Assembly: GCF_039521325.1 (NCBI RefSeq)
Contig: NZ_BAAACD010000024.1
Direction: 5' to 3' (one strand)
Length of the DNA: 64,000 nucleotides
Source: Clostridium_X cadaveris
GTDB taxonomy: Bacteria > Bacillota > Clostridia > Clostridiales > Clostridiaceae
Shown here: positions 61,946 through 64,000 of the stretch, piece after piece
How the letters are laid out: each line of letters opens with the position of its first letter
How positions within the stretch are numbered: the stretch's first letter is position 1
The notes under the pieces: generated by a model
What the model was told of the DNA's origin: nothing
The model's input: the letters and a program-made list of their open reading frames with translations, nothing else
The model's database searches: none
Position numbers and translations under genes: made by a program

Positions 61946-63904
61946 CTATATAAATGGATATTCTATATTTTCATTTGTTAAATAATACTTATAGCTATTA
62001 CCCTTTTCTATATATCCATCTTTTTCTAATATATTTAAAACCTTGGTTATGTCTTTATGATAGGTTGAATCCGTAACGCCATAAGTATTATTAATAAGTA
62101 TAGCTATCTCGCTTTTTCTCATTCCTTCAGGTCTAAATAATCCTTTTTTACATTTTTCAATAAGTCTTTTTAAAATATCTTCCTCCCTGGTGGCTTTTCT
62201 TGCGGTCTCGCTTTCTTTTTTGTTTTTTATTGTAGTTTCATCTATTTCTAACTTTGTAGCTGTAATTATTGTACTGGTATCTCTAAAATTAAGATTAACC
62301 AGGTAATACCTATACCCTGTTAACCCAAATCTATAGTCACCCTTAATTAATTTAATGGGTTTTACTTCATGGTCCAGCTCTTCATCACTTTTATTGATAT
62401 CTTGCTTTTCATCTTCATCAAATTTTTCAAGATGAATAACACTATCACTATGCCTTGAAAAAGCTGCCGCTCCTGATATCTTTCCGTTTCTATTTGTATT
62501 TTTCATTCTGTTATTATGATGAGTTAATATAACTGAAAAATTATATTTATTTATCATTTCCTTTAGCTCTCTAAAGAACTGCTTCACTTCGTCATTATCA
62601 GTTATTTCACCATCAAAGATATAAGATATAGGATCCAGGATTACTAAATCAGGTTTAAATTTAACAATCATATCCTCAAATATATTTTTATCTTTATTCC
62701 ATTCAAAAGAATCAAGGCTACTATTATAATCAAACATGAATAAATTATCCTTAAATATATCAAGTTCTAGCTTTCTACCATTAATTAAATTGATAATTCT
62801 ATCTCTTACGTCGAGCTCTGTTGACATTAATAATACTTTTCCCTTTTTAAATACCTCATGACCTAATGTTGTCGTTCCAGTAATTACTCCTAGTGCTATA
62901 TCTAAAGCAATATAAGTCTTAAATGTTTTAGGATCACCTACTAATAAATTAATGCCTTTATCATAAATCAATCTATGAACTAAAAAACTAGGTTTTTCTA
63001 TAGGAGAAGATTTTAAAGAATCAATAAAATCAAATACCTTTATATCTCTTCTCTTTTCCTCTACATCAAAACGTATTTTTCTATAAACGCTTTCGGCTGT
63101 TGCTTCCCAACCACTTTCTTCCTCTGCAAAATAGATTTCATTAACCATTTTTGCAATAGCTTTAATTGAGATAAAATCAGTTAAATTATGTTGCTTAGCA
63201 TATAAGAATAATTTTTCATTTAAAGCTACATTACGTCCGTCACCGTCTACCATACCTTTTAAAGGCAAAAATATATCTTCATCCATTAATTCGAACTTAT
63301 CGAGTTTCTGTGTTATATTATTTTTAAGTTTATTAATCAACGACTGTGGCATTTGATGTATATCATTATTATTTAATATCTTATATTCAAGTATTTTATT
63401 ATCTATTTTTCTTTGACTATATGGGATAGGTGCCTGACCACCATCATTCCTCGCATCTATCCCAGGATATCCCTCAACTATATTAGCTTCATTTTTAATC
63501 CCTTCTACATACTTAAAATATAAATGCTTTCCTCCTCTGGGTGTCTCAACTATAAAAGTAGACTCTATAATTTTTTTATCCTCTTCAGGTAATCTACTAA
63601 TTATTTCTTGAAAATTCTCTACTCCGTTAACTCCATGTTTATGATCCACATCTAAATCTATAATAGTTATTCCACTTCTAGCTCCAGTCAACAAGCCAAA
63701 GCCTGTTATTTTTCCTTTTTTAGTTTCTCCCTTTCTATTTACCCAATGAAAGATTTTATTTTTAATTTCATCTACAGATTTAATCCAATATTCTTCATTG
63801 CTCCATGTACAATATGGCTTATTCTGATTATTTGTAATTGGTACTATAGGAATTAAATTATACTGTTTCGCTAAATTCTTTACTTTTGTTAAATCAATAT
63901 CCAT
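61946..63904 (-). CDS. PrimPol-RepA-type replication protein
   Basis: A 652-residue replication initiator. The N-terminal primase-polymerase domain has IIDLDVDH (the catalytic acidic triad region) and TPRGGKHLYFKY. The central AAA/RecA-like helicase has a Walker A variant GDPKTFKTYIA, Walker B DLVILDPISYI and sensor VILTHHNNRMKN, then GKISGAAAFSRHSDSVIHLE. The C terminus is a winged-helix region (KSEIAILINNTYGVTDSTYHKDITK). Such proteins replicate plasmids, phages and satellites. The ATG at 63904 is preceded by AGGTGA; a GTG at 63916 is possible. Confidence 0.88.
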   Translation of the reverse strand: MDIDLTKVKNLAKQYNLIPIVPITNNQNKPYCTWSNEEYWIKSVDEIKNKIFHWVNRKGETKKGKITGFGLLTGARSGITIIDLDVDHKHGVNGVENFQEIISRLPEEDKKIIESTFIVETPRGGKHLYFKYVEGIKNEANIVEGYPGIDARNDGGQAPIPYSQRKIDNKILEYKILNNNDIHQMPQSLINKLKNNITQKLDKFELMDEDIFLPLKGMVDGDGRNVALNEKLFLYAKQHNLTDFISIKAIAKMVNEIYFAEEESGWEATAESVYRKIRFDVEEKRRDIKVFDFIDSLKSSPIEKPSFLVHRLIYDKGINLLVGDPKTFKTYIALDIALGVITGTTTLGHEVFKKGKVLLMSTELDVRDRIINLINGRKLELDIFKDNLFMFDYNSSLDSFEWNKDKNIFEDMIVKFKPDLVILDPISYIFDGEITDNDEVKQFFRELKEMINKYNFSVILTHHNNRMKNTNRNGKISGAAAFSRHSDSVIHLEKFDEDEKQDINKSDEELDHEVKPIKLIKGDYRFGLTGYRYYLVNLNFRDTSTIITATKLEIDETTIKNKKESETARKATREEDILKRLIEKCKKGLFRPEGMRKSEIAILINNTYGVTDSTYHKDITKVLNILEKDGYIEKGNSYKYYLTNENIEYPFI

Positions 63905-63912
63905 CACAGGTC

Positions 63913-64000
63913 TCACCTACTTATAAATGACATTTTAAAAAGCTTTAATCCTTCTAAGGAAGGTGTGCAATGAAATTCTGCACATAGCTGCATATATTTA
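63913..64000 (-). CDS. C-terminal end of a gene running off the right edge
   Basis: Open minus-strand frame of 28 residues ending MQLCAEFHCTPSLEGLKLF... and a TGA at 63913 that overlaps the ribosome site of the replication gene. Such overlap favours a real upstream gene in the same operon. Too short to identify. Confidence 0.35.
   Translation of the reverse strand, partial: KYMQLCAEFHCTPSLEGLKLFKMSFISR

Overview
The window looks like the chromosome of an AT-rich, spore-forming Clostridium (sensu stricto type). The evidence is very low GC, strong AGGAGG-type ribosome sites, frequent GTG/TTG starts, the clostridial gene order aspS-hisS-hemZ-dtd-relA-apt-(recJ-like)-secDF and SCIFF-yajC-tgt-queA-ruvB-ruvA, a SCIFF peptide with its radical SAM maturase, and a BofC-like sporulation protein. 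Almost everything lies on the minus strand, so operons read right to left.

Region 1 (1-10.6 kb) holds a DEAD-box helicase, a B12-dependent methionine synthase split from its activation domain, an FtsX-type ABC permease with a long coiled coil plus its ATPase, a HAD phosphatase, a membrane-anchored protein of unknown function and a small thioredoxin-like protein. Region 2 (10.7-19.6 kb) is a host-glycan utilisation operon: two sugar-ABC permeases, a GH112 beta-galactosyl-N-acetylhexosamine phosphorylase, a 52-residue membrane protein that is easy to overlook, a substrate-binding lipoprotein, an MsmX/UgpC-type ATPase and a BadF-type sugar kinase. A divergent AraC-type regulator probably controls it. 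Region 3 (19.7-29 kb) is mixed: the 3' remnant of a pentapeptide-repeat gene, an HD hydrolase, a lone BREX-type PglX methyltransferase, a CLC-F-like anion transporter, glyA, a two-gene ThrE exporter and a CsoR-family regulator.

Region 4 (29-48.5 kb) is the conserved housekeeping core: tRNA charging, stringent response, purine salvage, protein secretion, SCIFF maturation, queuosine and Holliday-junction processing. It ends with a BofC-like protein and dUTPase. aspS contains a 53-N assembly gap whose length breaks the reading frame. Region 5 (48.6-53.3 kb) is a MarR-regulated heterodimeric ABC exporter operon with a readable promoter and operator.

Region 6 (53.5-64 kb) is accessory DNA. It starts with an internally deleted IS200/IS605 relic. 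Beyond it a minus-strand block looks plasmid- or phage-derived: a PrimPol-helicase replication protein, a repeat-rich probable origin, small proteins, a J-domain protein, a cold-shock protein, a zinc-ribbon protein and a dedicated sigma factor. At its distal end is a three-gene cassette: a QatB-positioned protein, a QueC-like QatC and a TatD-like QatD. These correspond to the Qat anti-phage system, but no QatA ATPase gene is present in the window. This is the most interesting part of the sequence. The element runs off the right edge, and no integrase or attachment site could be identified.
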